From positions 1 through 64,000 of the forward strand of contig CAJQUW010007502.1 in NCBI GenBank assembly GCA_907163375.1: a stretch of DNA of 64,000 nt, given 5' to 3'. This document shows positions 46,154 to 57,848 of this stretch, in pieces. Source of the stretch: Prostheceraeus crozeri. Its lineage: Eukaryota; Platyhelminthes; Polycladida; Euryleptidae. Position numbers and translations under genes: made by a program. The notes beneath the pieces are model-generated. The model made no database searches, was not told the DNA's origin, and saw nothing but the letters and a program-made list of their open reading frames with translations. Numbering within the stretch: the first letter of the stretch is position 1; each line of letters begins with the position of its first letter.

Positions 46154-46266
46154 TCATAGAAAAAAACGACACTTGAAGTATTGGCTGATAAACCTACTTG
46201 TTCAGTAACAATGTTACTGAGTAAGTAGGATGGTCAGCCGATTTTTCAAGTGCCATTTTTCTATGA
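46154..46266. mobile_element. Small hairpin MITE (~113 bp)
   Basis: TCATAGAAAAA at the left pairs with TTTTTCTATGA at the right. ACACTTGAA/TTCAAGTG, TGGCTGA/TCAGCC, CCTACTT/AAGTAGG and a central CAGTAACA-A-TGTTACTG also pair. Nearly the whole unit folds on itself. No clear target duplication. Confidence 0.65.
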
Positions 46267-46704
46267 AAGTCGTTTGTACATCTCCAATTCCAAATTAGAC
46301 GGCCTTAATTGCAGAATTAAGACCGTTTCATTTGCTATAATTATGATACCACTGAGGTAGGAGCATTTCACCGTTCATCTTCGCATTCCCAGTGATAATG
46401 GTGTTGAGGTGATTCCTATGGTTTATAATGTGAGCTGGTAGATATCTCAAGCTTGACATATATGAAGCTCTGTGCTGTATGGGCCACGTAGAAAACTATC
46501 ACAGATTTGAGTCTTTTACAATCAAAATCTTGTATTTTCAATTTCATAGATTCTAGGTTCAGTAACAATGCTTACTCTTCAAATGATCAGCCTACATAGT
46601 CTGACGCTACACGCCGACGATTTAGGCTATCATTTGAAAGGTAATTACTGTATGTCATTCATGCCTGAATTCTTCTGAAAGCATCAATGAGTCGTACAGT
46701 CGAA
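46267..46704. other. Intergenic, no gene seen
   Basis: No recognised feature. Confidence 0.5.
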
Positions 46705-46800
46705 GTCCCCGGTACCGTCAGCGTAGCCTAGTCAAGAAGGTGCGAGTTCATCTCCACTGCGGACTTCGGTTCGCTTCCTGGTTCGGGCGAGTGTTGTCAG
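46705..46800 (+). repeat. tRNA-derived SINE-like piece
   Basis: GTAGCCTAGTCAAGAAGG resembles a pol III A box, and CGGTTCGCTTCCTGG, about 45 bases later, resembles a B box (GGTTCGAxTCC). The spacing is tRNA-like. The local GC content is well above the surroundings. No intact cloverleaf. Confidence 0.35.
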
Positions 46801-47528
46801 GGAATCAAGGGTGTTGATGTTTTTCATTGACTGAATAGTTGTCATTCTCTTTAGATGTTCAATGTACTGCGACAGACCTTCGTTGTCAGCCCTTACTTAA
46901 TTTATGCTTCCACGTATTTGATGAAATTGACGTAAAGGATTTTCAAGTCTTAAAAAATCCCATCAATTGCAATGGCAAACAGACAATATTGCTTCATAAT
47001 CTGATCCCTTGATACTTGTTTTGCCAGTTTAGTAATATGGATAAATTGAATAAAATTGTTTGAAATTTAGAGGAAACATGCATGATAACTTTTGAATCAG
47101 AGGAAATCTACAACCCTCGATATTTTCGTTTTCTTATTGTTCATTTATAGGTCATTGGCGAGGTATTATTTGATGGAATTATTTCACAGTTTCAAAATCA
47201 TATTTTTGTTTGATTCAAAATATCACTAAGTACCGATGTTGATGATAAAAATTCTTCATTATCGCTACACTGAAATCAGTATCATAGATCAGAATGATAA
47301 TGAAACAAGTTGATACATAATTCAAATGTAAGCCTGCAGGTTTACATAATCAGCATTATGTAATAATCGAGTTTTGGGAAATCTTCGTCAGATATCTACC
47401 CTTGTGCCTTTATGTTGAACCTAACACAAACTGTAAACAAGACGTGAAAAAACAATCACGAATTCAGCCATGATCTGAGTTTAATCCAAAATCTGTCGTG
47501 ACTTCTCACTCCACACAACTTACTGGTA
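46801..47528. other. Intergenic, no gene seen
   Basis: No recognised feature. Confidence 0.5.
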
Positions 47529-47732
47529 AATCAATAAAATAGCACTAAGCTTCCGAACAGAAACCACGTAATAAAAAACCAACATTTTTTGCAAGGCCTT
47601 TCACCTGCGTCTTACAGGCATCCAGACAATTGCCTGAAGATGCCTGTAAGACGCAGGTGAAAGGCCTTGCAAAAACTGTTGGTTTTTTATTACGTGGTTT
47701 CTGTTCGGAAGCTTAGTGCTATTTTATTGATT
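47529..47732. mobile_element. 204-bp almost perfect hairpin element
   Basis: AATCAATAAAATAGCACTAA at 47,529 pairs with the end at 47,732. The arms stay paired through CTTCCGAACAGAAACC, ACGTAATAAAAAACCAAC, GCAAGGCCTTTCACCTGC and GTCTTACAGGCATC. The loop is only about 15 bases. The right arm contains CTGAAGA followed by a short self-pairing CCTG...CAGG and then GAAA, reminiscent of a hammerhead-ribozyme core as used by Penelope-like elements. That link is speculative. Confidence 0.75.
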
Positions 47733-48138
47733 AAGTATGACCACGTTGAACAATTACTGGTAAATCTTAGCGTGACAAAGTCATCAAATATTCTTTTCTA
47801 ATTTACTGCTCTATTTTGCTACCGCACCAGTAACGTCGATTGTTCATGTTGAGTAGGGCTGTACACAAGCCGGACCGGTGTACTGGATGTGAGAACAGGT
47901 GCATCAATCGGTGCACAGACAATTTTAATAAGTTATACTGAAGCAGCACCTATTCACGTATAGGCGAAGCAGATTACTATAGGCGCTCTAGTCAAAAATG
48001 TGTGTTTCCAAGAACATTGGAAAACAGGAGCATATACGCTCACATAATATGCACAAAAACATAACTTGATGACATAAAACAGCGTGCTGTAGGATAAAAC
48101 ATATTCTGAACAGGAAGGAGAGGAGAATTTTCAAAAAT
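47733..48138. other. Intergenic, no gene seen
   Basis: No recognised feature. Confidence 0.5.
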
Positions 48139-48580
48139 CTACTTCCAGATTTCATACTTTTTGATTAGTGATTTTTTTATCTTTGTTCGCAAATCGTTTG
48201 CTTTTTTGAGAAGCTTCGTGATGGATGTTGCCAGTTTTGGAGTTAAAATATTCATCAATTTATTGAATTCTGTTGTATTGTTACAGTTGCATAACAAACG
48301 CACTGTTTCTTGTCGTGATATGGTGAGCATTCTATCATGAAATGGAACAGGGTCTCCATTTTTGAATTATCACATAGCTCACATAAGCGCCCTTCATATC
48401 GCAATCGATTTCCGTAACTGGCAGTTGAGAAATCTAATTTGTAATTTTTTGTTCGAAATTTTGATAATGTATATATGTCATTGTATTCAATATCAAAATT
48501 CAGATATGGTTTCATAATATTCTCAAAACCACATAATTCTGAATAATTCAGGTCCGAATGACTCTCTTTTGCTGTAGATA
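48139..48580 (-). pseudogene. LINE 3' fragment (zinc-knuckle tail)
   Basis: Minus-strand reading gives YTLSKFRTKNYKLDFSTASY then RLRYEGRLCELC then METLFHFMIECSPYHDKK, matching the LINE tail pattern kFRxxNHxLxIExGRxxxxxxxxRxCxxCxxxxxExxxHFLxxCxxYxxxR. A following frame (MLTISRQETVRLLCNCNNTT and on) continues the usual C-terminal helix after a frame change. Dead 5'-truncated copy. Confidence 0.65.
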
Positions 48581-48699
48581 TCCATTTTCTCTAACGTAAT
48601 GAGTAGAAAATGACAATGCAGGTGAATCAGCTAAAATATATTGTTCATTGATATAGCGGGCTATGTACCAATTTATGCTGTGAATAAAATCAAAATCTC

Positions 48700-48711
48700 A
48701 TTATTCGCCCG
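48700..48711. repeat. 12-bp motif inverted relative to 50,567
   Basis: ATTATTCGCCCG is the exact complement of CGGGCGAATAAT at 50,567-50,578. The pair brackets the tyrosine-recombinase fossil. Related words (ATTATTCGCCGCAAATGCGG) lie at 48,753. Confidence 0.4.
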
Positions 48712-48829
48712 GAAATTTGCATGTATTTTAATACAAAACATGGTAAACATTATTCGCCGCAAATGCGGGCTTCTCAGATTGATAACATCCACTTGTAAAT
48801 GTTAATACGAATAGTTCTCTAAAGAAAAT

Positions 48830-50137
48830 TCAACATTTATCTACAAATATACAAATACTTTTGCCCCGTTTTTCTCTAACCAACGTTGGCTTTTCGTCCA
48901 CTTGAGCTTCGCTCCTTGCATTTGTCATCACAATTTGGTTCACTTGAACATTTTGTGTTGTTGCACTTGACGAAGGCAGCGCCATTGCATATGAATTTGA
49001 TGATCCACTTACATGTAGTTGTTCATCTTGTGTTGCTTCACTTGCAAATGTACTTGACGAAGGCATCGGCATTGATGAATTCGATGATCCGCGTAGTTGT
49101 TCAGTAATTTCTCAGACAACTTCCTTTTCTTCGCTGATGTCATGCGCTTGTTATATCTATCAACTGAGGCGTCGCTTTTCTGATTCGTGACAGCTTTTAT
49201 TTGGTCGTTTGAAATATCATTCTCCTTTAACCAAGTGAGCAAAGACACTCGAATACAGTGATTCGTATACGTGCCGTGAAGGTTAGCGTCCCTTGATATT
49301 GTTTTCATAAGGTCTTGGAGCGAATTTTTTTCCAATAACTTCTTTTTTGCAGTAGAAGCTTTCTCTCGTCCACTTGGACTTGGGCTTGGGAAATAAAGCT
49401 GGATTTTCAGTCGGTAGCATGGATAAATATTTCTCCACCCCAGCTACCGGGCACTTTGCACTGTTGGGAATTTCGTACATTGCCACTTGACGAATATTGC
49501 GGTTATCATTGCTTCGGACGTTTTTCTCATTTTCATCTTTCACAACAGCAACATATTTCAATTCATCGGGCCCGGATCTAATTTGGATGTCTTCCTTTCG
49601 CAACTTTCTAATCCACTATCTTCCTCGAAACCCGTTGTGGTAAATGATGTTAAAGAAAAATTCTTGCTGCAGACGTTGTGGTGTTGAACGATCAAAATAC
49701 TTGTCAAGGCGGGCCATGTCTTCTTTTTCAATTGGTTGGTATCTAGATGTTGCATGACAGGACTTTTTGTTTGTCACTAAAGTCTTATGTCGAACAGCAT
49801 TGTAAGTTTTTTCAAACAGACGGAATTGATCGTTTCCGATTAAGTTGTGACCAGCGTTTTCTTGAAGATACCTGTTTATCGATGCCCGTTTGCATGCAAG
49901 CGTTGAGATTGAATAACATTCACCGTCTTTCTTCTTCATAGTCGAGAACCACAAACGCAGATATTGACATAAATATTTCGATGGAATTGACTCAATTTCA
50001 TTTGGCAGCTTCTTGTTTTCTAGGAAGTTTTTCAGTTCTTCCACATGCTGCTTTGTTTGCTTTGTTGTAGATTTATTTACTGCTTGATCTTCGATGTTCC
50101 TGATTTCTTGCAAATCTTCTACTGATAAGACTGGCAA
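48830..50137 (-). pseudogene. Crypton-type tyrosine recombinase, decayed
   Basis: Minus-strand frames read in order through a tyrosine recombinase. First comes an N-terminal SAM-like domain (HVEELKNFLENKKLPNEIES, YLCQYLRLWFSTMKKKDGE, STLACKRASINRYLQE), then the first catalytic Arg in HNGFRGR, a beta region (IQIRSGPDELKYVAVVKDEN), the H-x-x-R box in TNHCIRVSLLTWL, and the nucleophile Tyr in ASVDRYNKRM. A Ser-rich tail follows in which GSSNSxxMxxPSSS is duplicated. The domain order and DUF3504-like look match animal Cryptons and their domesticated relatives. About three interruptions split the frame, so this copy is inactive. The element's ends are not certain. Confidence 0.75.
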
Positions 50138-51652
50138 ATCGTCTGTTTATTCACTCATTAAATATGCAGCAAATGAAAAAGGCATACCTGTATGTTGATT
50201 GATCCGATTACCATCATTGAACTGTGGAAGAGAAAAGTTATTCAGAAAATCCACTTCAGTCGTCCCCAAACACGATATATCGCCAATACGTTGGTGGTCA
50301 AGCATCATTGAGCAATATAATTTGAATGAACATTTTGTTTGCTAGGGAATATTGAATAAATTTTGAATTCAAGCGATGTCTATTATATCATAGAAGTTGT
50401 TCTATGCTTTCAACTATGATTCAGAAACTTATTCGCCTAATGGTTAGCTATGTATTTACCCATAGCCATGCCACAATATACACTGTAGTTATCTGTGTTT
50501 CGGCCGCCTTATATATGCTGCCCTTTATATCAATAAACAATATACGTAGTTATCTACCACATTTTGCGGGCGAATAATCCAAATTCTCGGGCGGCTAACG
50601 CCGCCCTCTGATTATGGTTTTTTTGCCCTTAAAATGTGGCAGATAACTATTAATTTTCCTACTAAATTCCAATAATTTTGTCAAAGCACCTAAATTGTTT
50701 TCTTTTCGACTAAACGTTAGTCTTTTGATATTATGGTGCTCATGTAATCTCAAAAAATCCAGTGTTATCTGAACTTCATCAGATGTATTATGATGAGTGA
50801 AAACATGGATGCACCTGAAAGATTTTATTCTGACACCTTCTGATGCTTCTGCGTGAAAATTCTCTTCATTTGTCAGTGCAGACGTTGAGAGATCGTTTAC
50901 AATTTATCGGACCATCTTGATACGGCAAATACCGACTAAGGAACGAGAAAATCGTTGTGACCAATTAGTATTATAACCGCAAGAATGACGACTCACATAG
51001 GATAATCTACATACATTTTCTATAGCCAATCAATTTCATTTGAAGCAAGATGATCTGTTCGCGAAATATGCATAGTCGTTGTTGTCTGATTTGCACTGTT
51101 CTCATTTATATTGAAATAAAATTGTTTCGAATCACATCTAAATTTATAACTGATTATCTTATCAACTTTTAATTACATAGCGATGCATTCGTTTACAAAT
51201 TTGACAACGAAAAAAGTAGAGAAACAAAAAATGAACAAAACATGCAATTGCTCTAGACAAATGTAGCTATTTTCAGGGATTATAATTCACCTAAATCAAC
51301 AACCTAAATCTGCAAGATTATTCACCTAAAAAATACATAAATCGATTAAAATATTCACCTAAGATGTTGGTGTCTAGTAATGAGTTAGTCGATTTTTTGC
51401 AATTCTCAATTTTTTTTCTTTATCAGCCGTTTTTCATGTGATTATCAATTAGAACTTCATAATCTTGAAGGTAGGGTCTCTATCTTTCATTATAAATGTT
51501 CATATTTTTCAGAATTCAATGCAAATTTCATTGAACACCAGGGAAATTCTGATAGCGCCAAGGAATTTGAAACAGACTCACATCGCCTCCTGTAACTCCA
51601 AACTCTTATCATACTTAACCCATGCGTGTCTGATGCCTCTAATGGAGCTCTA
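50138..51652. other. Intergenic, no gene seen
   Basis: Includes CGGGCGAATAAT at 50,567-50,578, the inverted partner of 48,700-48,711, followed by the local palindrome GGGCGGC-TAACG-CCGCCC. The rest is AT-rich and featureless; ATTCACCTAAA-type short repeats occur at 51,280-51,365. Confidence 0.5.
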
Positions 51653-51895
51653 AAGGTCCATTCACACCGGACGCGGCGCGTCTCACTCGTCCAGAATTTT
51701 TGTTCAGAACCTTAACAAACCTATGGGCTATTCTCACAGATACGCGCGGGACCACGCGTCCAAGTAATTTCAGAAAAATGCTCTGAAATGGCACGCGGTT
51801 TGCTTTCTAGATAGGAAAATCCAACCCGCGCCAAGCCGCCTCGCGGCTTGCTCTACCACCCCCCCCCCCCACTTCAACCTGACACCACACGTTGC
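51653..51895 (-). mobile_element. GC-rich MITE, copy 2 (inverted, one end missing)
   Basis: AAGGTCCATTCACACCGGAC at 51,653 equals the terminus of the 25,137 element. The interior matches that element in reverse: GCGGGACCACGCGTCC, TCAGAAAAATGCTCTGAAAT-like and AGGAAAATCCAACCCGCG. A run of about 14 C at 51,856 replaces the other element's G-run. The second terminus is absent, so it is truncated. Confidence 0.7.
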
Positions 51896-53359
51896 CAGAT
51901 GTTCGTTCAGAGAAATGACTGACTTTCGACATAGCTATCCGACAATTCTGACCATCGGTGAGGACAATTTGACCAACTGCACATCGAAATTCCTTAACAT
52001 TGCACTTTCATGCTTTATCAACTATGAATTCGAATTCATGACCGTATTAGGAGACAAATGAAACTTTATTCACTGCAGAATAAGTATCGGCAACGAAGAT
52101 AAGAAATTTGCTATTGTTCTCAACTTATGTGATAATCTTCAAAAGAGTGATATTACCATTTACTATAGAATAGACAATGTAAGTTATGACTCTATTCTAT
52201 TCCATGATCTGTCACTCGTCTTGTGCCTTGTTGTTATCCTATGAATGTAAATGCGTAAATGATATGTGTGTCCTTAAAGACCCTATTCTTTACAAATGTG
52301 AAATATCAAATCATTAATTATCGCAAAATCATGTACATGCAGTTTATATAGGAATGCTCACATCCTAACGATTAATTTGCAATGTAAATCACTGAAAAGT
52401 ATGCCGTACTTCCTTTGCAATTGGAAAAAATAACTTAAGCAATGTCGGTCTCTCTCATCTGTCTGCAACTGTTTGTCACTGCCTCAGTATTTCGATGAAG
52501 TCATTAAAACGCTACATATCGGTTATATCATGCAGATCGTAGAATTCTTAACCAAAGTTGTTGAAACACACTTCATTTAAAAAGGAAATTTCGCGAAAAG
52601 ATTATGGCGGTGTCTATTTTGCAACTACATGTAGTGGTGTCTAATTTCTCCTTGAAAATGTTCGCTTGTATTGCTCATCGCAGTGCGTATCAACAGTCGA
52701 TGTAGCTAATAATTGTGCTGACAGCTTGACAAAAGGATTGATTGCATTTGTTTTTTATAAATAGTATTGGCAGTGAAATATCTAATCTGATATTCCTTCA
52801 ATCATACGACAACCATAACTTACAGATTTTGATACTCAAGAGAATATTTCTGTGTAGATTTGGATTTGCTTAACGAAATTAACAGGACGGAATGCATTTT
52901 TGTCGCCACATCATGTTGAACTCAGTGCTCTCCTCAGATTGACCCTATAATCTAGACCGTTGGTCGGCCAAAACATCAATACATCAAAAATTACATCATA
53001 CAAATACTCGGATATTGCTCTAAAAATGCGGTTTCTTCCAAACGTCCTCTTTTATCTGGATTCGTCCTCTTTTTGGCCAGAAAATGTGTCCAGGGGGGAT
53101 TATTTCAAACAGCGAAAATGTTCGGGTTTTTATCAAATGAAAGAAGTTTGTTCAGATATTGTCTTATCTAATAATTGGAAGTTGGAAAAAGTTGACGTTA
53201 AGAGGAAAAAAACATCAATTTCTTTCACCTAGAACAATTCTTCATATGGAACAATAGGCTGTGAATGTCATCTGCCAGCTGCACTTAGTGAATCATGACT
53301 CCCAATCCGACTCCAATTACTCATGAGGTCACTGCACTAAACTTATCTAGGAAATTTTA
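51896..53359. other. Intergenic, no gene seen
   Basis: No recognised feature. The 90-codon frame at 52,960-53,232 lies just before the hAT fossil but shows no zinc-finger pattern. Confidence 0.5.
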
Positions 53360-54930
53360 TCGTTATCGTTTCAGGCACTAACCGTCTGTGTTTCATGGCG
53401 AGTTCATATTGGAACTGCGAAACATAAGAAAGCAACCCGTGGAGAAAGCTCGTCAAAAGCAACAGATTTCTTTGTAAAAACCGATACAAAGTGCGAGAAT
53501 CAGGTTGCCGCCGCCGAAGCGACCATGGCTTTTCATTCAGTCAAATGTCATCACACTTACAAATCTAATGATTGCACATCAAAGTTGGCTTCAAATATAT
53601 TTCCTAATTCATTTGTTTAAAAAATTATGTATGTGCACGAACGAAATTGGAAGCTATTGTGAACAATGTTATTGCTTCGTATTCTATCGATTCTGTTCTA
53701 AAAGACATTGAAAATGATGGTATCATGTACATGTATCTAGGTGTTGCTACAGATGATGACAATCATAAATCGACGAAGATTTTTCCAATTGTCATTCAGT
53801 ATTTTGTTTGGAGAAAGAGTAGATTACAATCCAAACAAATCGAGGTCAAAAGCACAACCAATGAAACTGCTGTAACTATTGCTATTGAATTGAAAAATGT
53901 TTGAAAAAGGACTTATTTTATAAATGTGTCTCATTTACTGGTGATAATTGTAATACGAATTTTGGTGGCTTGCATCATGGCACAAATCAATTATCTTTAG
54001 ATATTGAAAGTGTGATTTACAAAGTTTATCAATTCTTTTACATGTATACTGTTCGAACCGAAGAACTAAAAGAATACTGTGACTTTGTTGAAGTAGAATA
54101 CAGGAAATTGTTGTCTTATAAAGCTACACGATGGTTATCACTGTATCCCGGACTTACTCAATTCTTGCAAATGTACCCTGCTTTGAAGTCATGCTGAGTA
54201 TTCATAAACCACTGGTAGCGATAAAGACTTTTTTTAATGACCTGAATGAATTGTAGCATTTGTATTCTCTTGTTTGCGTTTTCCATGAGAACGTTGAGAA
54301 AGTCGAAAAACTGAAGGCTTCAATGATCGAAATTTTGCAGTGTTTAACGTCAGTTTCTGATGTCATTGAGAACAGGCGACATCAAAAGTTTGTTTCATTG
54401 AAAGTGAAGTCGATGTTGAACGAGTTGAGAGAAAATGGTTAAAATGGTAGCTTGAAATGTGATCATTTCATGTATGATATCACAAAATTATATTCTGCAT
54501 GTGCTGAATATGAGCTGCTGGACCGATTTATTACATGAATTCAATTGCTTCAATTGGATGAATCTCACAAGAAAAGGACCTGATAAATCAAACTGGCAAA
54601 TTGTTGAATTTGCCATTTTTTATATTTGACGAGTAAGAATATCATGGTAAATGATGTAACATTATTTGATCAATACCATCGTTTGATTAATTTTATTGAT
54701 TCTCAAGATGAAGATTTTGATTTACTTCTGTGTCATGAAAAATAGACGCTCTCTTTTCAAAACTGTTTACACGAAGAGCTGTATTCTGAGTTACTAAAAA
54801 TTGCTCAATTTTACTTTTGCATTGTGGCACATAGTGCAAATGTGGAGAGAATATTTTCTTTGATGCAACCGCAATGATCTAAAGACCCATCTTGCTGATA
54901 TCATAGAAAAAATTCTGATTGTGTAATACA
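53360..54930 (+). pseudogene. hAT transposase fossil (KIAA1586/ZMYM-like branch)
   Basis: Plus-strand frames follow the order of a hAT transposase. First is a BED-finger tail (HIGTAKHKKATRGESSSKATDFF is split here; then AAAEATMAFHSVKCHHTYKS). The RNase-H-like core follows: YLGVATDDDNHKSTKIFPIVIQYF (in part), then SFTGDNCNTNFGG, then LDIESVIYKVYQFF, then CDFVEVEYRKLLSYKATRWL and LYPGLTQFLQMYPALKS. Near 54,790-54,860 is the C-terminal dimerisation block (LLKIAQFYFCIVAHSANVER then IFSL). The segment between the core motifs is shortened. Many stops and frame changes: an old, inactive copy. Ends and 8-bp target duplications were not found. Confidence 0.75.
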
Positions 54931-57087
54931 TCTTCATTGATTTACCATGCAAAGGCTTCTATGAAATCGCAAAACCTGATATCGCACTGTTGACCCAGTG
55001 GAAAATGCGACATCGAAATTACGTCGTTTCGAGATCTCTTCCTCGAAAACAGGGAAAGAACATAAAAGTATGTGGAATGACCAAACAAACCCCCTAATGA
55101 TTGAACATCTTAATATTTGTAGATTTTAACCGGTAAAACCCAAATTTAGGCAGTACGTTTTTAGCCAGAAAATTGTCATACAATTCGATATCGATCATGC
55201 AATATAGATTTTACTTTGATTTAAACTGCTCAATGGTTTTGTTATAAAATGAGTTGTAATATCTATACATTTATCCATATCAATGCATGAGTCTTTTCGA
55301 ATAAACGCCACCTGAAAAGCAGTCAACCTTCACATACAATCACATAGTCGCTGAGATAATAAATTTCAATTTATATTTGTGAGGTACTTCTGATGTTCTC
55401 ATTTGGTGTAAGAGGTTGTGTGAGATGAATGATATTATCTGATTTGCTGTTATTATGAACATTATTTCCGCTTGTCGTAAAACGTTGGCGTTTCAGAGTA
55501 ATTGTGGAGAAAATAAAAAAATTGAAAAAATGGAAATTAATATATTATTGTTTATGTACGTCAAGTTTTTAACATGATTGTTGACAGAAATTTAATTTTT
55601 CGAAAATGCTGTAACCGGTATGGGTCACTTGATTCGGTTTCGCTTGGTTGGGAAAGTCAATTGCCTGATAATGCTGCCTATAGTTCGCTACTTATGTTTT
55701 AGAGTGAGCGAAAGGCATAAATCTATGTATTTGTGTAATGTTGTTAAACTTGTTAGAAAGTGGGGAGACATTGTATTAATTTAGTAAGGCATGCAAGCTT
55801 CAACTTACAGCATATCGGATGTGAAGGGATAGGCCCATGTAGGCTCATTACGTGCATGTAAAGTAATGTTGAACTAATTGGAAAGGGAAGAATAAAGATT
55901 AAATCTGTCAAGTCATGTATGCGTGATAGAATTTTGGATGCATAATCTAGGATGGACCGCTCTTAAGTTGTGACTCGAAATATCTTGCATCTTCAAATAT
56001 CGTTTTCCAGGATTACCTGTATGTTTGCGGTCTATCTGAAGCAGAAGAGAAATTTGTTGAAGATAAAAATTAACACGTAGTTGACACAAATTTACTTCCA
56101 CAAATTATTGCATGACCTGAAAAGCTAATAGAAGCTATTTTCGGTTCATGCGATTAATATTTTAATTTCTATAATCGTAATAATCGTTAAAATAGTAATG
56201 AAAATTAAAGATTTTTAACGAATTTATATAGCTTTGGTCAGATGTCTCCATGTGCCTCTATTCACCAAGCTGTAAAGTTTGGCAGTAAATGTCGAGCAGT
56301 TAGGCAGTGAGATCAGAAACGGGCAGAATGACCCGAAATTCACCCCGATGCCGAGCGGTTTGGCCTTGAAGTCTTCAAGATATGGGAGTAAGTACCAGAA
56401 TTTTACGTGTACGTCAGATACAGCACGTAGACTTTTGACGATCCGTTACATTGCGCCTTTGTTGGATGTTATGCAAGATGTAGGCCCCACCGTAGACTGC
56501 GAACTTATGAGCCTGCTTATCAATTGTACTTGTATCCTGCTACTTTCCGATATTTACCTAAAATTTCGGTGTATTACCTTTTTGCTGAAGTATGACGGAG
56601 GGGATTATGCCAATAAGAGGATTAGAAGAGAAGTATATGGCTCCTGAATATTTCTTAGTTTTCATGAATACCGGTAGGGTGCCGGTATTTTAAATGTAAC
56701 CTATTATAGACTATATAGAAACTAAATTGGCTTTAATAAGCACCGGTATCTGTAACCTGTTGATGTTCAGTTGCTTTTGAACATAAAAGACGATATTTCC
56801 GTAGTATGCAGGGTTTAGGCCTACCCAATATATTATCTTCTATAAGCATTAGTTTTTACGGTGTTAGTAATAGACATACGTGATGTAGGCCTATAACGGT
56901 TTATACATGTACTTGTTGCCCTGGTTATGTAGATAGATATGTTGGTGACTATATTAGGCAAAAGTACGCATCAAACAAAGGAAGGCCCTCATCGCGTGCA
57001 ATGCAAATGCGTGTGGCAAAATTGAGAACTTGTGAAAGTGACCGACTTTTATTGGTGAATTTATTGATGTAGGCATATACCGCACCG
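54931..57087. other. Intergenic, no gene seen
   Basis: A 122-codon frame without ATG at 56,279-56,647 is the longest but is not recognised. CCGGT words recur at 56,670-56,750. Nothing else. Confidence 0.5.
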
Positions 57088-57524
57088 TAGGGTAGGTTGG
57101 GGTAATTTGGACACATGATGCGAAAGTTCCAGGCACACATTTTCAACGCAACCTAAACAAATTCCAATTGAAGAAAAAATTTGTGCATACGCTTAGATTT
57201 ATTAGTCATAGTTGTTATTAATCTATAATGCAGAGAAACATCAGAAAAAAATATTGAAGTGTTGATTTTCAAAACCCACAAAAATTGAGCTTGCAAAAAC
57301 TTCTTTCTCATTTGTACAAATTTGATATGCAGCCAAGCAAAGTACTACTGTCTCATCGTCATTGATATAGAGTCCATGAATCCGTATTTCATTATTCATG
57401 TATTTCGTTTAGGCTACTTTAAAAATAATGAAGATTCAAAATGGGGTAATTTCGATATACTGAGTTTTGCACCGTGGGGTAATTTGGATAGATAACATTT
57501 TTGACTTAAAACAAAGAATCAGTC

Positions 57525-57848
57525 ACTGTTAACGAAACATATGATGCCGAAAGTTACTCGGATTACATGTCACGCCCTGGAGTTTATGGAGACAATCCAG
57601 AAGTTGCAGCGCTGAGTACAGTGCATGGAATCTGCCTAAAGGTGCTCGTCGGACCGATGAATGAAGAGCACGGAGATTCATTGTACAATCGAGAAAAGAT
57701 GTCATCCGGTATCACCATTTTGCATTATGATCAGGAAAGAAAACATTATGACCTCTTCAAACGACAATCAGCAAATTTGCGCGGACCTACACAAGAAAAG
57801 GAAAATGTCAACACATGCAACGAAAGCATGGAGTACGAAAGTACGTGA
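57525..57848 (+). pseudogene. OTU-type cysteine protease, C-terminal fragment
   Basis: The frame (open from about 57,512, ATG at 57,567) reads SYSDYMSRPGVYGDNPEVAA then LSTVHGICLKVLVG then ITILHYDQERKHYDLF. This is the C-terminal half of an OTU deubiquitinase fold: the YLxxMSxPGxWGDxxEIxALS helix, the hydrophobic strand, and the catalytic His in HYDLF. The N-terminal DGNCLFRA part with the catalytic Cys was not found upstream, so it is truncated or in an unseen exon. OTU domains are frequent passengers in animal DNA transposons. The next ORF continues in another frame with a 34-base overlap. Confidence 0.55.

Noticed and set aside
56279-56647. 122-codon frame
   Set aside because: No ATG start, no recognised domain, and no splice or polyadenylation context.
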